From the NCBI GenBank assembly GCA_964006375.1, contig OZ023267.1, forward strand, positions 33,041,266-33,105,265: DNA of 64,000 nucleotides, written 5' to 3'. The notes under the pieces were generated by a model. That model saw only the letters and a program-made list of their open reading frames with translations, had not been told where the DNA came from and did no database searches. A program made the position numbers and the translations under genes. This DNA comes from Tillus elongatus (Eukaryota > Arthropoda > Insecta > Coleoptera > Cleridae). Numbering within the stretch: the first letter of the stretch is position 1; the number at the start of each line of letters is the position of its first letter. This document shows positions 35,634 to 49,084 of the stretch, piece after piece.

Positions 35634-36841
35634 GCGGTTAGTTTAGTTCGCTGTTGCCTCTCGTTCCTGATCTTTCCTTATGTACTTGTGAAGAATTGAA
35701 AAATGTTCCAAACATTGAACATGAATTTCTTAACGACGAGAGAACTAGATGATTGATGTTTATGCGAAAAGTGGACGCGAAAATTACTGGCATTTCAAAG
35801 CAAAGGTCAAAAATAAAAGATGTAAACCCCTCAGTGTAATGTTACAGAAAAAATTGACTAGACGACCTTTTGGACATATCAATACAAAGCGAGACCGACC
35901 CCGATCTAGACATTAAACCAAAGCCGTCAGCTTCTACGACAGAAATAACTCTTAGCCTTTCTGCATTTGCAAAAGCAAGAGACCGAGCTCAATTATCTAG
36001 TAGAAAAGGAGCAATGGTTGCTAGCACAGGTATTAAAGATGTTGGTAGACCTACTGAAATTTTGCCAACGTTCTTGTTCCACTTTGTCCAAGCCTGAACC
36101 TGATAGCACACCGTTACCCGAAATTAATGTCGTTAATTTTGTAGAATCCACAACGAAAACCGGTTTCAGGAGAACAACGACATCAGACAACCAAATGACT
36201 CACTCGAGTTCACACTCGTACTAAACGCGTAGCACATGTCAGCCTGTCGGCACTCCATGCCACGTGCTTCCAGTGTTGCCATATCAATTTACAGACCTCG
36301 TATTATTCATTTATGAACCAATATTTTCAAGGGAATTTTGAACACTTGTGGACTCAAGACAATCCACATGCTACTGCAGAAGGTAACCACTGAAATTATT
36401 TTTCTGTTAATCTACGGGTTGTAATTGTTGAAGATTTTAATTGGACCGCACTTTCTACCATTAAAGCTACATATTGCTATTTTCAAAAATAGTTCCGAGA
36501 TTATTTAAAGACTTTCAAGTTCAATTACAAATAAACATTTAATTTATGGATGATGATGCATAGCCTCCCATCAGCACTTGGGCTTTGCGTATCCCGATCA
36601 CTGGATTGTGGTGATGAAGACCTTAGTCTTGGCCTCCTCGGTCTCGAGATGATTTAAATGCCTCGTATTTTTTTATTTGGTATTGCTGGTCCACTGTATT
36701 ACTCTTGGAACCAGAATAAAAGCTGACAGGTATTGTGAGACACTCAAAAAGTTAATACGGGCGATTCTGAACCAGATGAGATAACTGTATAGCGGGGGCG
36801 TAATCCTTCGCCACATTAACGCTCGCCTCAACATCGCCCTT
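35634..36841. other. No confidently recognised gene
   Basis: Two overlapping plus-strand frames (35870-36097, 36 to 85 codons of mixed composition) have slightly higher GC than the surroundings and acidic content, but no motif I know. They may be remnants of the N-terminal part of a mobile element protein. No splice evidence is claimed. Confidence 0.35.
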
Positions 36842-37300
36842 TAACCGCCGCTCTCCTACAATATTTTAGATGGGATATCATAATTCACCCACTCTATAAT
36901 ATGTACTTGGCACCAGTGACTAACACTTTTTTTCTAAGTTGAAACAACACTTCGCTGGAGATTCAGAAACAGATGAGAGAAATGTTGAGCAAGAGCTTGA
37001 GCCGTCTCCACAACAATGCTTGCCTCCACGTCATGTTCAAATAGTCCTACAATATTTTGAATGGGATTTCGTAACTCACCCACCTTATAATCCGGACTTC
37101 CCAGTGGCTAATACTTGTTTTCTGAGTTATAAGAACATTTTGCCAGAACGCGCTTGAGCGACAATGACGAGATGAAAGATGAGGTCCAACGTTTCCTTGG
37201 AGACATGGCGGCTAGCTCGCATGACGCCAGCATAAAAGAGCAGCCACAGCGACCGCAAAAATTCATCGACCCAAAAGACTATCATGTAGAAAAATAAAGG
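36842..37300 (+). pseudogene. Old mariner (DD34D-type) transposase C-terminus, partly duplicated
   Basis: 'EWDFVTHPPYNPDFPVANTC' and 'FLSYKNILPE' match the mariner block 'W.V..HPPYSPDLAPSDYHLF.SLK', but the catalytic aspartate of PSD is replaced (PVAN). A frame change follows, then 'DEMKDEVQRFLGDMA' and the C-terminal 'IDPKDYHVEK' before a stop at about 37297. A second, more damaged copy of the HPPY block precedes it at 36842-36945 ('ggatatcataattcacccac'), so this part was duplicated in tandem. Unrelated in detail to the DD41D element at 33201. Confidence 0.65.
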
Positions 37301-37339
37301 GTAAATATGTAAATGAGCTTACGGACATATTTCTCTCTC

Positions 37340-37700
37340 TTTTTAGAAACATGCTTAGAACTCCTATTCGGTGCATCAACCACAAAAAAAAAATGTCTTA
37401 GAAACAACGGCCAAGAAAGTCACAGGACCAGGAGTGAATAGGGGTGCTGGGCAAGGAAGTAGATTAAAAGGAAATATGAACGAGAAATGCGAAAAAAAAT
37501 AGCTTAGTGTAACCCCTATAAACTGCTCTTTTCACATGTTTTAGCTATACCCCCTTTAAACCCCGTTACCTCGCATGGCATCCCTATTTTCCCCGGGTCC
37601 TTTAACCATCTTGGGGTGGAATTCACAACAATTGTCTTGCGGTCTACGCATTTAGAGGTGGTTCAAAATATACTTCTGGGAAAAAGTGGCAGGTTACCCC
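37340..37700. repeat. Foldback sequence related to 4200-4560
   Basis: 'gtcacaggaccaggagtgaa', 'aggggtgctgggcaaggaag' and 'aaatatgaacgagaaatgcg' correspond in reverse complement to 4425-4545. A weak inverted partner follows ('ttcacaacaattgtcttgcg', 'ctacgcatttagaggtggtt'). Together with the first locus this supports a low-copy foldback family. From 37700 to 38230 nothing is recognised. Confidence 0.45.
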
Positions 37701-38229
37701 CCACAGTTTTGCGCAAGTGAAAATCTAGGGGAGGGGAAAACCACGTTACAATAATATACTTCCCATAGTTTTTAAAGCTAACTAAAAAGCTAAAGAAAGG
37801 GAGAACATATCAAACCAAATATTGTAAAAAAATTAGGGTAAACTTCCAGAATATTGCCAAGTAGGGAAAGGAAAAACCACATCATTGTTACCACAGTAGA
37901 AATTGACACTTATCTTTTCCTTGTGCCCTCTCAAGCTAAATAGTTAAGTCAGGCCATTGGTTGCACACAACTTATGGCCTCACAATTTCTCCATTACAAA
38001 AGCTATCTAGAAAACCAATAATATGTAACATATCACGAAATCGCGACACATACACACATACACGTTTCAACCATTGCAACACTAGCTGTAAGGATCGTTA
38101 GAAGAAAACGATGTAAACAGTACACAATTTCAGAAAAATAATTGATAACCCGATTACCCCGCTGTGTGTACTATAAAGGCGAACTGGTACAAACGAATAT
38201 CCCAAAGAACAATAACTGTCGGCTGCCGG

Positions 38230-38690
<461 letters not shown>

Positions 38691-40454
38691 ACGCGTGAAA
38701 TATTTCAATACATCCTATTCATAAGTTTATGTCAAATTATAATATGTAGGATGGGAGGAAATGTAACGCAACAGAACCGTACTGGAAAACTGTTGTGAAA
38801 GCGTGAAATACCTAAAAGGTTGTAATATATACAGCTCCGTAAAAAGAACGAACCAAAAGGTAAAGATGTTGCATGTAAGATGCCAAACTTCATCTATCAA
38901 CAGTCGGTGTACCTAGCGTTGTCCGTAAGCTTCTCTGCAAATTCACCAAATAAATGATCATTGAAAACAAGTGTTATTCTATTTTCAGCCGAAAAACAGG
39001 AAACCTTACTTTCGGAATCTACCTCGTACATTGTACAAATTTGAAAATTCCATATAAAGTCTGAACAGTAATTAGTGAAAAGAAAAGTTTTAAAATTGTG
39101 TCATACATATTCATTAATAAACGGCATTACCCTGTTAGAAAGTAATTGTAAACAAATTCAGTATGATTTCGAACTTAAAACCTAACTGAACTAACAACTG
39201 CACCGATTTCTGCTAAAACATATTGAAGGATTTCTATTTCAACTTATATTTTACATATTTATGAACATCTCACATATCGCAATGATCCTTGAATAAGAAA
39301 CACATCGACCACCCCTAAATCACTATAAACGTAAAATAGGCCCAAGTGTTTCTACAGCCCCTATAAGTGAAAATATACTTTGAGGAAAAGAGATAAGAAA
39401 CATTTGTCTTTCTCATATAGCGTGGAAAATATTATCCTTTATCTTCGGTTCCCTATTGTGAGACTCTGACTAAAGCTGTAAATGACTTTTGACCGGCAAT
39501 ATTGCTCTCTGAGGATTTTTAGTATATATACGAACTAAGAACGTATAAATAAATCTCTCTATATGTGTAACGCTCTATCTCCACATAACACCATTTGATG
39601 TCTTTTTATATACCCACTTTGATCAATCATACTTTTGAGTAACAAAATAAGGTTAACAAAATATTTGGTATATTTTTAGGAGCTTTCGTGGTGTATATTT
39701 ACAAATAAATATCTAAAACAAATAAACAATTAAAAAGAAACATGAAGATATAGTTCTTAACAGCTTGATGTTTCACACTAAAATAGATTTGGAGTTATCC
39801 CAGGTCCACAAGCCATACAATAATGGAGGGTCCCGAAATCAGCTTTTCTGCGATTTTACAGCTTTTCATTAAATTCGTGGAATCTCCGACGTACCCAGTG
39901 AGTTCTGGTAGCGAATTTTGATAAAAACGTTTTCCCATGAACATTGTTAGTGTGAAAGCTATCACGAGGTAGATAAAAAATTAAAAATGATAATTAGGTA
40001 TAGCAATAGATCTTTAATGTCGGAATGACACACACCCTTAGCCTTGATCTCACTTTCCTTGATATATTGTGGTTCGATGGATAAAAATATTGTGGAAAAA
40101 TTAGGATGTTTGTAAGAAGAAGAATATACCCGTATTTAAATTCGGTTGTCATTATCGACAAGCAATATTGATAATAAAAATAGCATAAAACTACATTGAC
40201 TAAAGACTGTGTAGTCATATATTTGTCAGAGTTTTGATTGGTCAATGATCACGTGGGACCTGCAACGCCATGTTTCATTTTTATTTGTACAGAGCCTTAT
40301 GGAAATAACTGGGAAATTCAAGCACTTCTGTGTTAATCGATACAACAGAGGGAAAATGGACAGAGATCACTAGTAATAATGATGGAGAAATAACTCATGT
40401 GATTTGACTATCGGAGTGTCTTGTTTATTTAGAAAATGTAAATTAAAATTTGTC
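38691..40454. other. No recognisable gene
   Basis: 1.8 kb of AT-rich DNA. Only a degenerate G-like motif near 39890-39935 ('acccagtgagttctggtagc'). Frames are short and unassigned. Confidence 0.5.
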
Positions 40455-40692
40455 TCTCTAATGCAAGCAGACATCAATCTGGTTACCGGTATAACCTATA
40501 TAGTAAAGACACTGTACCGCATTTTCTCAAAATAACTTATTGTTTGAAATGTAGAAACAACTTTTGAAAATAAATTTAAAATGTTGGTTTCCTACCCAAG
40601 AAACCTTAGGTTAAGAGCAAATTGAGATATTGAAATTTGAAGGATTTAATTAAAATTCGCTACCAAAAGGCACCTACTGCGTCTCGATTTTT
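40455..40692. repeat. Family G interior and right end
   Basis: 'aatctggttaccggtataac', 'ctatatagtaaagacactgt', 'aaatgttggtttcctaccca' and right end 'gctaccaaaaggcacctact'. Followed at 40700 by 'caaaaatgcatcatatttcg', the same junction with family A body sequence seen near 32590. Confidence 0.6.
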
Positions 40693-40799
40693 TTCTTACA
40701 AAAATGCATCATATTTCGACTTAAAAAATGCAAAAATGCAATAATGTAAGGGTGTTCGAAAAAAACAATTGTATGTATATGCTGCAGGTGGATCGGCTC

Positions 40800-41370
40800 C
40801 ATGCTCAGGGACAGAGCGGTATTCACCTCACTAGCGGGAGGGACTCCGCTCGCGGGGGTCGCGGTGAAGTGTTCGCAGGGGAGCGTTCTCTCTCCCTTGC
40901 TCTGGTGCCTAGTCGTGGACGGCCAGCTGGGGAGGCTATTTGGAGGGGGTATGAGGTACGGGGCTATACGGACGACATTGTTATCATAGTCCGAGGAAAG
41001 GTTACACAGTCAGTGTGGGAGCGCCTGCAGACAGCACTGAAAGTGGTGGTCAAGGGCTCGGGGTGAGCCCCGAGAAAGCAACCGTCATACCGTTTACGAG
41101 GAGGAGGAAGTGGGAGAGCCACAGAACTGGCAATCTATACGGTGGGAACATTCCAATGGCCAGGGAGGTAAAATATATTGGGGCGTATATGATTCTAAGC
41201 TAACCTGGAATGGTCACGTTGAAAAAATACTGTGTAAGGCAGTCATTACCTTAGCTGTCATTAGGCCGCTGTATGGAAAAACGTGGGAACTAAGATCTAG
41301 TATGGCCCACTGGCTGTACACAATAGTGGTCAGACCATCGTTAACGGCTCTGGTCTGGTGACCTAAGATG
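40800..41370 (+). pseudogene. Reverse transcriptase part of the I/R1-like LINE
   Basis: Blocks lie in three frames: 'KCSQGSVLSPLLWC' in one, 'GYTDDIVIIVRGK' in another, 'GLGVSPEKATVIPFTRRRK' in the next. The catalytic box reads YTDD, with both aspartates present. The order and spacing fit the palm/thumb half of a LINE RT. The finger region is missing because of 5' truncation near 40780. Confidence 0.7.
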
Positions 41371-41627
41371 ACATAATCCAGTGCCAAACAAAAACTAGGC
41401 AAGATCCAAAGGCTGGCTTGCCTAGGCATCACAGGGGCCATGTCTTCAACCGCCACAGCCGCCATGGAGGTGCTGCTGCATCTGCCCCCCACCTCCCTAC
41501 ACTTAGTTCTTAGGGGTAGGCCAGGCTAGGACAATACAGACTAGCCTGCAGTGGTAGACTGAAGATCAACCCAGGATTCAAGGGCCATTGCAAAATTCAA
41601 GAGATCGTTAAGGAGTTCAAGCTTGAG

Positions 41628-42008
41628 ATGAGGTCAGACGTCGCGAGCCCGCGAATCTGTAGCGAAAACAAGTTTACAGTGGAGATCTTCGAGCGTGAGG
41701 CAAGATGGGAGGAGACGCCGGGCATACAACGGAGAGCGCTCGTCTGGATCACGGACGGATCCGGTGTGGAGCTTGGGACGGGGGGAGGTGTTTATTCGGA
41801 AGGACCAAGGGTAAGTCATAGTATTTCCCTCGGAGCCCATGCAACGGTCTTTCAGGCCGAAATGTACGCCATCCTGCACTGTGTGCGGGAGAACAAGAGG
41901 ATGGGCTACACCAACAAGCGGATCCTCATAGCCACAGACAGCCACGCAGCCCTTAAGGCCCTAAGTAGCCCACGGGTAAATTACTGGCAGGTGAGTGCCG
42001 AGACGTGA
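41628..42008 (+). pseudogene. RNase H domain of the I/R1-like LINE
   Basis: In one open stretch: 'ALVWITDGSGVELGTGGGVY' (first catalytic D in TDGS), 'GAHATVFQAEMYAILHCV' (catalytic E in QAEM) and 'RILIATDSHAALKALSS' (third D in ATDS). This domain degrades RNA in RNA-DNA hybrids during reverse transcription. It is intact over about 90 residues, though the surrounding gene is broken. Confidence 0.8.
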
Positions 42009-42645
42009 CCTGACCTGACCTGGCTGGGCAGAATAAGGTCACCCTCATCTGGGTGCCGGGTCACTCGGGGGGTCAAAGGCAATGAAGAAGAATCATTTAT
42101 GGGACCAGAATCGGCTCTGGGCGTGACAAAGAGCACTGCCAGGGGAACCATTAAGTCCTAGGTCAGAAACCAACACAAGGTGTACTGGGCAGACTGTCCA
42201 GGGCTCAGACATGGGAAGTCAATAGTTAACAAACCCAGTTCAAAGAGAGCTGTGGGGCTGCTAAATTTCAGCAGAGGACAGCTCAGAAACATAACTTGTC
42301 TCTTCACGAGACACATGGCCGTCAAGGAATACCTACATAAAATGGGGCGGTTCGAGGAGTACCTCGCATGCAGACTCTTCGGAGAGGGAGGGGGGGAGGG
42401 TGTGGGCTACAGTGCATCTTGTGCTAGTGTAAAGCTCTGGACCGCAAAAGACAACTGATCTGCGGCAGTCTATACCGGAGAGAGAGCATTATTAATATGT
42501 ACCCTACCGATCGCTGGGCAGACTAGTTCAAGTGATTCTGGAATGGGTGGAGTAAAAGGACTAAGTGCATGCACAATAAGCCAAAGTTTGCGGTGCTATC
42601 GGGGTGGCAAAGCCGCGTACGAGGCCTGAGGGCGAAGAAAAAGGG

Positions 42646-43348
42646 ATTTGAGCTGTTTGTTGGGATGCGAGGAAAGTAAGTAATTTGCTGAATTTCCTGA
42701 ACCATATTGGCTAAAGAATTGTTGACTGCGAATGCCTCCGCTGCTCTTCCTAATGGATCGGTTTTTAAAGATCCTAGCCATTTCTTATTATGGACATTTA
42801 AGTCACCAACAATAGTGACCTTGGAGGAAGGATATTCACAATCAGATGGTCGGCTTTTTTCAGAAAGGTAGTCGAATAGCTGGACAAAGTTGTTGTCAGA
42901 AGGTGACCGGTAAATGCAACAGATGAATTTAGTTGTAACCCTGAGAGATAGTCTCATCCAAAGTATGCCTTTTCTTCCAGCTTCCAAATTGGGGAGTCTG
43001 GTGCAGTGTAGATTGCTACGGACGTATGCGCACACACCTCCATGCAATCTAAAGGAAGTAAGGAGCCCATACCTCGGGAAATTAAGGTGATTAGTGGCTG
43101 TTTTGGTACTGATTTGGGTTTCGGTGAGGAAGAGGAGTTGGGGCCTATAAGCCTGGAGGAAATGGTGAACGGAGTTCAAGAATTTAGGCCACATATAATC
43201 GAGAAGGATATGTTGATGCCGTCATCCCTGCTCACCCCTCTCCCGGAGATCCGAATGAAGGGGTATTTTATCTCCGGTATCTTTTATACAAGGAGGAGTC
43301 ATCATCATTTTTGTTTATAATGGAAACCGACTCATACACCAGAACCGG
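42646..43348 (-). pseudogene. Jockey/CR1-like LINE endonuclease part (copy 2)
   Basis: Closely related to 23150-23820. The frame at 43194-42523 reads 'PQLLFLTETQISTKTATNH', 'CCIYRSPSDNN', 'VTIVGDLNVHNKKWLGS' (the GDLN motif missing from copy 1) and 'LANMVQEIQQITYFP'. It ends at 42646 where the 3' end of the I/R1-like LINE abuts. Similarity to copy 1 stops on the 5' side at the same 'cagaaccgg' as in that copy. Linker, RT and 3' end are absent. Confidence 0.75.
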
Positions 43349-43429
43349 AAACGTCCGTTGGGACTTCACCGGCCCTTGATGTAAGGGGTGGTACCTCCTC
43401 GGGCGTGAAAACATCCTTTACTATCACGT

Positions 43430-43705
43430 AAAGGAAAAATCGACTACCACCTGCACTGTTTCTTGAATTGAACAGGAACGCCTTAAGAATAACCACAAGA
43501 CTTTTGAGGGGACACTCCACAGTAAGGCGTCACCTTATGCAGATACTGTAATGAAGCAGCAGAAACAACAAAACATTTGCTATCCGACTGAATGGGCCAG
43601 TTCTGCAAAAGGCTCAAATACCACGGAGGGTTGATCTTAACACCGCAGAAAGTAGGTAAAATAGTGGGTTACATAAAGATTCTAAACTTCTTGGGCAGCT
43701 ATTAG
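43430..43705 (+). pseudogene. LINE ORF2 C-terminal zinc-binding region, fragment
   Basis: Conceptual translation gives 'LELNRNALRITTRLLRGH', 'TVRRHLMQI', then 'CNEAAETTKHLLSD' and 'GQFCKRLKYHG', resembling the 'GH..L..HL..MG....C..C....ET..HLLC.C' tail of RNase H-bearing LINEs. The same tail is present on the minus strand at 62876-63180, which shows they belong to one family. Stops and a frameshift are present. Confidence 0.55.
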
Positions 43706-44562
43706 GGTCATGCACAAAATACCAGTTGGAATCTCAGAGTTGTTAGTCCATCGACTCTACAATCTGCTTTCGGCACAGCTACTGAAAAAGCCAGCAGCTA
43801 TGGGCTGGGAAACATCTAGCAACCGATTAAGTCAATCTTACTGCGGCAAAATTGCCCAGATATCATTTAGCATTCCGGGAAACACAAAATTCTAAAATTA
43901 CCAAGAGACAATTTCTTAAATTATTTCAGACACTTATGCATACCTGTCACTATTATCAAGGAAATACATATTTAATCGACAAGCCAGCGCAACTAATTGC
44001 GAGGGTAGTGTTAATACAAAAAAGTAAATTGTGTAATGAATTAAACACAACGGGGATAATAGGATAGGAAAAAGGAAAATTCCCATGCTGAGTGTCTCCC
44101 ATTTAGCAAAGCTAGAGTTATTATTCATTAATGATTTTTTCGGTCAACAAAGAATTATAGTACATAAATTGTTATAAATAGTGAAGGAGGAAAAGAAAAA
44201 GCAAGCATTTACTAATGGCATTAAATATTCTTGATTAATGCCAGTTCTTCCACTTCTGGAAATTACCGTTCTGCTCGTCGGCAGAACACTAATGGGCCTT
44301 TCACATGTGTTGTTCTCTTATCTTTTCTGATAATTCAGACTGATACTCCAGATGACCTGCCTTGACACAAACAGATACTCCACCGAATAACCTTTATCAA
44401 TTATTTCTCGATCAAAAATAGTTTGTTAAACATTTGAGACAGACGAGTTAGCAATTTTGTTGGCGATTATTTTATGTTCCTTCAGTGACCGATGTTGCTA
44501 TTACTTTATTTTTAAATAATATTTCCGTTTGATACAGGACAAGGATTTGAACAAAAACCTGG
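43706..44562. other. No recognisable gene
   Basis: Small frames only (60-70 codons) without known motifs. Confidence 0.45.
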
Positions 44563-44690
44563 ACGTAGCAAGTGCGTTATGCTAGTGAATTTTCATAGAA
44601 ATTATCTGGCACAAAATATCTTATTATAACTTTTTTTTCTTGTAACATAGAAATCTAAGTTTTGGCGTATAGTTTACCTTTTATATCGTT
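44563..44690 (+). repeat. Family G variant, left end
   Basis: 'cctggacgtagcaagtgcgt' and 'agtgaattttcatagaaatt', then 'atctggcacaaaatatctta', the same variant as 24455. It leads into a reverse-oriented family A body. Confidence 0.6.
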
Positions 44691-44906
44691 AACCTACATA
44701 CCGATTTTCGTTATCATAGCTTTTTTATTTTTTGAGATATTTTTTTTATAATGAAAATTAAAAATTTTCCAGAAAAACCTCGTCCGATTTTCCTGACTAA
44801 CGAACTTGACCAAGACATTTACAAAAGGAAGGTACATGCCCAATTTTATCAAAATCAGCCCATTATCTTTTGAGTGATCGGTGTGATACATACATACATA
44901 TATATA
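44691..44906 (-). repeat. Family A body, reverse orientation (left part of split copy)
   Basis: 'accgattttcgttatcatag', 'ccagaaaaacctcgtccgat', 'ctgactaacgaacttgacca' and 'gatcggtgtgatacatacat' up to the TA at 44905. A transposon occupies 44907-46329 and the copy continues at 46330. Confidence 0.75.
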
Positions 44907-46632
<1,726 letters not shown>

Positions 46633-47439
46633 ATTACGAGGCGTGATCGGACAAACGGTTCAAAATATTAAAAAAATGTAACGTAGATAATTTTGTGTTG
46701 TTATCGTAAATAATACCACTCGCTAATAATTCTTGGGTTGAAGCGAATTTTTAATTTAAGCAAAAATTGTATATTCATGAAAATATTACAACGAAGCTTG
46801 CGCTTGTATAATAAACAATATCTATAAAGCATATTATTAAAATAAAACCGGCAAAAATTATTTGCTGTTATTGTCTCTTCAAAAATGTGATATGTTTTGT
46901 TGCTATGGTCTTGGCATTCCTGTGGCGGGCTACTTTTGCCACTTCCTCCTCGGAAAAGTTGGTCACTGATAATTTTTGGCATGTACGTCGGCTTTGATTA
47001 CAATCCTGAATGGTTTTGGTGTTGTTATGCCGTGCTCAAACCTGCTTGGTGGGTTGCTAGACGTTTTGCCAAACGTAGCTATTGATTTCTTTAGTAGGTG
47101 GGCTCAAATTGAACGTGACATGCTAATGTCATCTACAGCGACGTCACAGCCTAAAGCGCAAAATACCAGCCTGGAATTGAATAGCCTATTTTTACAACAT
47201 AGTATCACTTTATAAAACAATAGACAGAAGATCCATGATCGAAGCTGATCCCAAGAAAAACAACTGCTTTCAAATAAGGGGTAAACAACCAACGACTCAG
47301 TCAGAAAATATAAAAGAACCAAGGCAAGAAGTTTGATTATTGTCACCGCTTAAGCTCAGTAACTTCGTGCTACGTTTTTCATATTATTATATCACACTTA
47401 TCGTAATGTTATTATTACATATTTTTGTAACTTATATAA
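46633..47439. other. No recognisable gene
   Basis: Frames of 60-93 codons, none with a recognisable motif. Confidence 0.45.
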
Positions 47440-48789
47440 TAACAGCAACTACAGGCCTATTTCTCTCCTTTCAGTCGTCTCTAAAGTGATGGAAAAGTAT
47501 ATAAACACAGAATTACTAAATTTTCTTAAAAAACACAATCTAACCCACGACAGGCAGTATGGATTCCGTCAGCGCAGATCAACTGCCGACCTCCTTTCCT
47601 TTCTCACCCATTCTTGGAAGAAGTCTAGGGAACTACACGGTGAATCCCAGATTGTCGCTCTAGACATATCCAAAGCATTCGACCAGGTCTGGCACCACCA
47701 AAACTCTGTACCTGGACAGCAAATTTCATCTCCAACCGGAGCATTTCTGTTGTCGTGGATGGTCATTCCTCTAAACAGTATCCAATTAATGCAGGAGTTC
47801 ATCAAGGTTCAGCTTTAGCCCCTACTCTGTTTCTTTTCCACATGAACGACCTCCTCTCTGGCATATCCACTCCAGTTCACAGTTACGCGGACAACAGCAC
47901 CCTCCACTCAAATATACAATATTCTAAGCCTGTATCTTTAGCCCAATTATATGACGATCGTAGACTCATGGAGGGTTCTGTCTCCGTGGATCTCCAAAAA
48001 ATATTAGACTGGGGAAGTAAAAATCTTGTACAATTCAACCCCACCAGTTTTGCTTTCTTTCTCATAAGAGATATACCAGCCCTAGACCCATCGCAATGAA
48101 CAACCAAGTTATTCAAATTAATGACTCCTTTTCACTTGTTGGCATTTCTGTGGATCGAAATATCAATTGGCCCCAACATGTCACATCAATTGCAGAAGCG
48201 GCTCCCAACAAATTAGGTTTCCTCTTCCGGGATCGCAAATACTTTACACCAGCTAATCTCTATACCTTATATACTTCACAAACAAGGCCAAACCTGGGAC
48301 ACTGCTACCACATCTGAGGTGCTGCTGCTGCTTCTACACTCGCTATCCTGGACTCCATTCAGGAGATTGCTATACGTCTCATCGGTGACTCTACACTCAC
48401 CTAAAGGCTTCCATTCCTTGCCCACCGACGTGGTGTTGGTGACCTTATTCTCTTTTATAGATATCTGCACGGGAATTGCTCAGAGGAGCTTTATTCCATA
48501 GTTCCTCCACCTGCTCCTCCCAACAGATCTACCAGGGGAACAGAGCGAATGCACCCTTTTACTGTGCAGGTAACCAGACATAGAACATCCTGTTATGTCC
48601 GCTCTTTTGTCCCGAGTACTTCCAAATTGTGGAATTCCTGGCCGGCACATGTTTTTCCTTCTCCCCCGAACCTCCAAACCTTCAAGTCCAGAATTAGCAA
48701 GTTGTATCTTTCCTCCTTGTCGACACCCACGGTAGGATAGTATTTAGGCTGTAAGCCTTCGTGGTGTGTTGTTGAAATAAAATAAAAAA
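47440..48789 (+). mobile_element. Jockey/CR1-like LINE, 3' half (copy 3)
   Basis: Same family as 20795-23820 but on the plus strand. It starts abruptly at 'aactacaggcctatttctct' (NYRPISLLSVVSK), then 'VMEKYINTELLNF', 'GFRQRRSTADLLSF', 'IVALDISKAFDQVWH', a deletion of about 30 bp with frameshift, 'NAGVHQGSALAPTLFLFHM' (motif B), 'SYADNSTLHS' (catalytic box with the second D changed to N), and the C-terminal block to about 48700. The 3' end is 'gccttcgtggtgtgttgttg' plus an A-rich tail at 48770-48789. Inactive. Confidence 0.8.
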
Positions 48790-48894
48790 TGTTTAGTATA
48801 TTTTGTATAAGTCATATAAATGGATAGATTTTAAAAAGTCTTTCGTGTTACTCGAAAAGTTTATTAGGTCATTTACAGGATACAACAGAAGTTA

Positions 48895-49083
48895 CCTCCT
48901 TTACCTCCCCTTCGAAGGTCAAAACATGCAGACATTCAACTTGTTCAAATACGCTGCCGCAACCTCGGTTGATGGTAATTTTACAGTATGTACTGAAAAA
49001 GTGAAAAAGGACCCTGGGAATCGAACCAAGCACCATTCGGATCAGGGGCACACTTTCTTACCCCTGGATCACCCAGGCTCTAT
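48895..49083 (-). mobile_element. tRNA-derived SINE, 5' half
   Basis: Reverse complement holds the tRNA-like head ('gagcctgggtgatccagggg', B box GGTTCGATTCCC) and the first part of the body ('ctgaaaaagtg' complement, 'gttgaatgtctgcatg'). The 3' body is replaced by unrelated sequence at about 48895. Confidence 0.7.
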
Positions 49084-49084
49084 A

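Larger units (their letters stand above)
40780..42645 (+). mobile_element. I/R1-like LINE with RNase H, 5'-truncated
   Basis: GC-rich (in strong contrast to its surroundings) and readable in several frames. RT: 'CSQGSVLSPLLWCLVVDGQL' near 40870 (motif B/B'), then 'GYTDDIVIIV' near 40965 (YxDD box), 'KYIGAYMILS' and 'DSKLTWNGHVEK' near 41190. Then 'HWLYTIVVRPSLTALVW', an RNase H domain at 41730-41980, and a C-terminal 'LLNFSRGQLRNITCLFTRHM' near 42270. The 3' end ('ggtggcaaagccgcgtacga') stops near 42645 where another LINE piece begins. Several frameshifts show it is dead. Confidence 0.75.

Noticed and set aside
43042..43320. Plus-strand frame of 92 codons
   Set aside because: Antisense shadow of the LINE endonuclease at 42646-43348.
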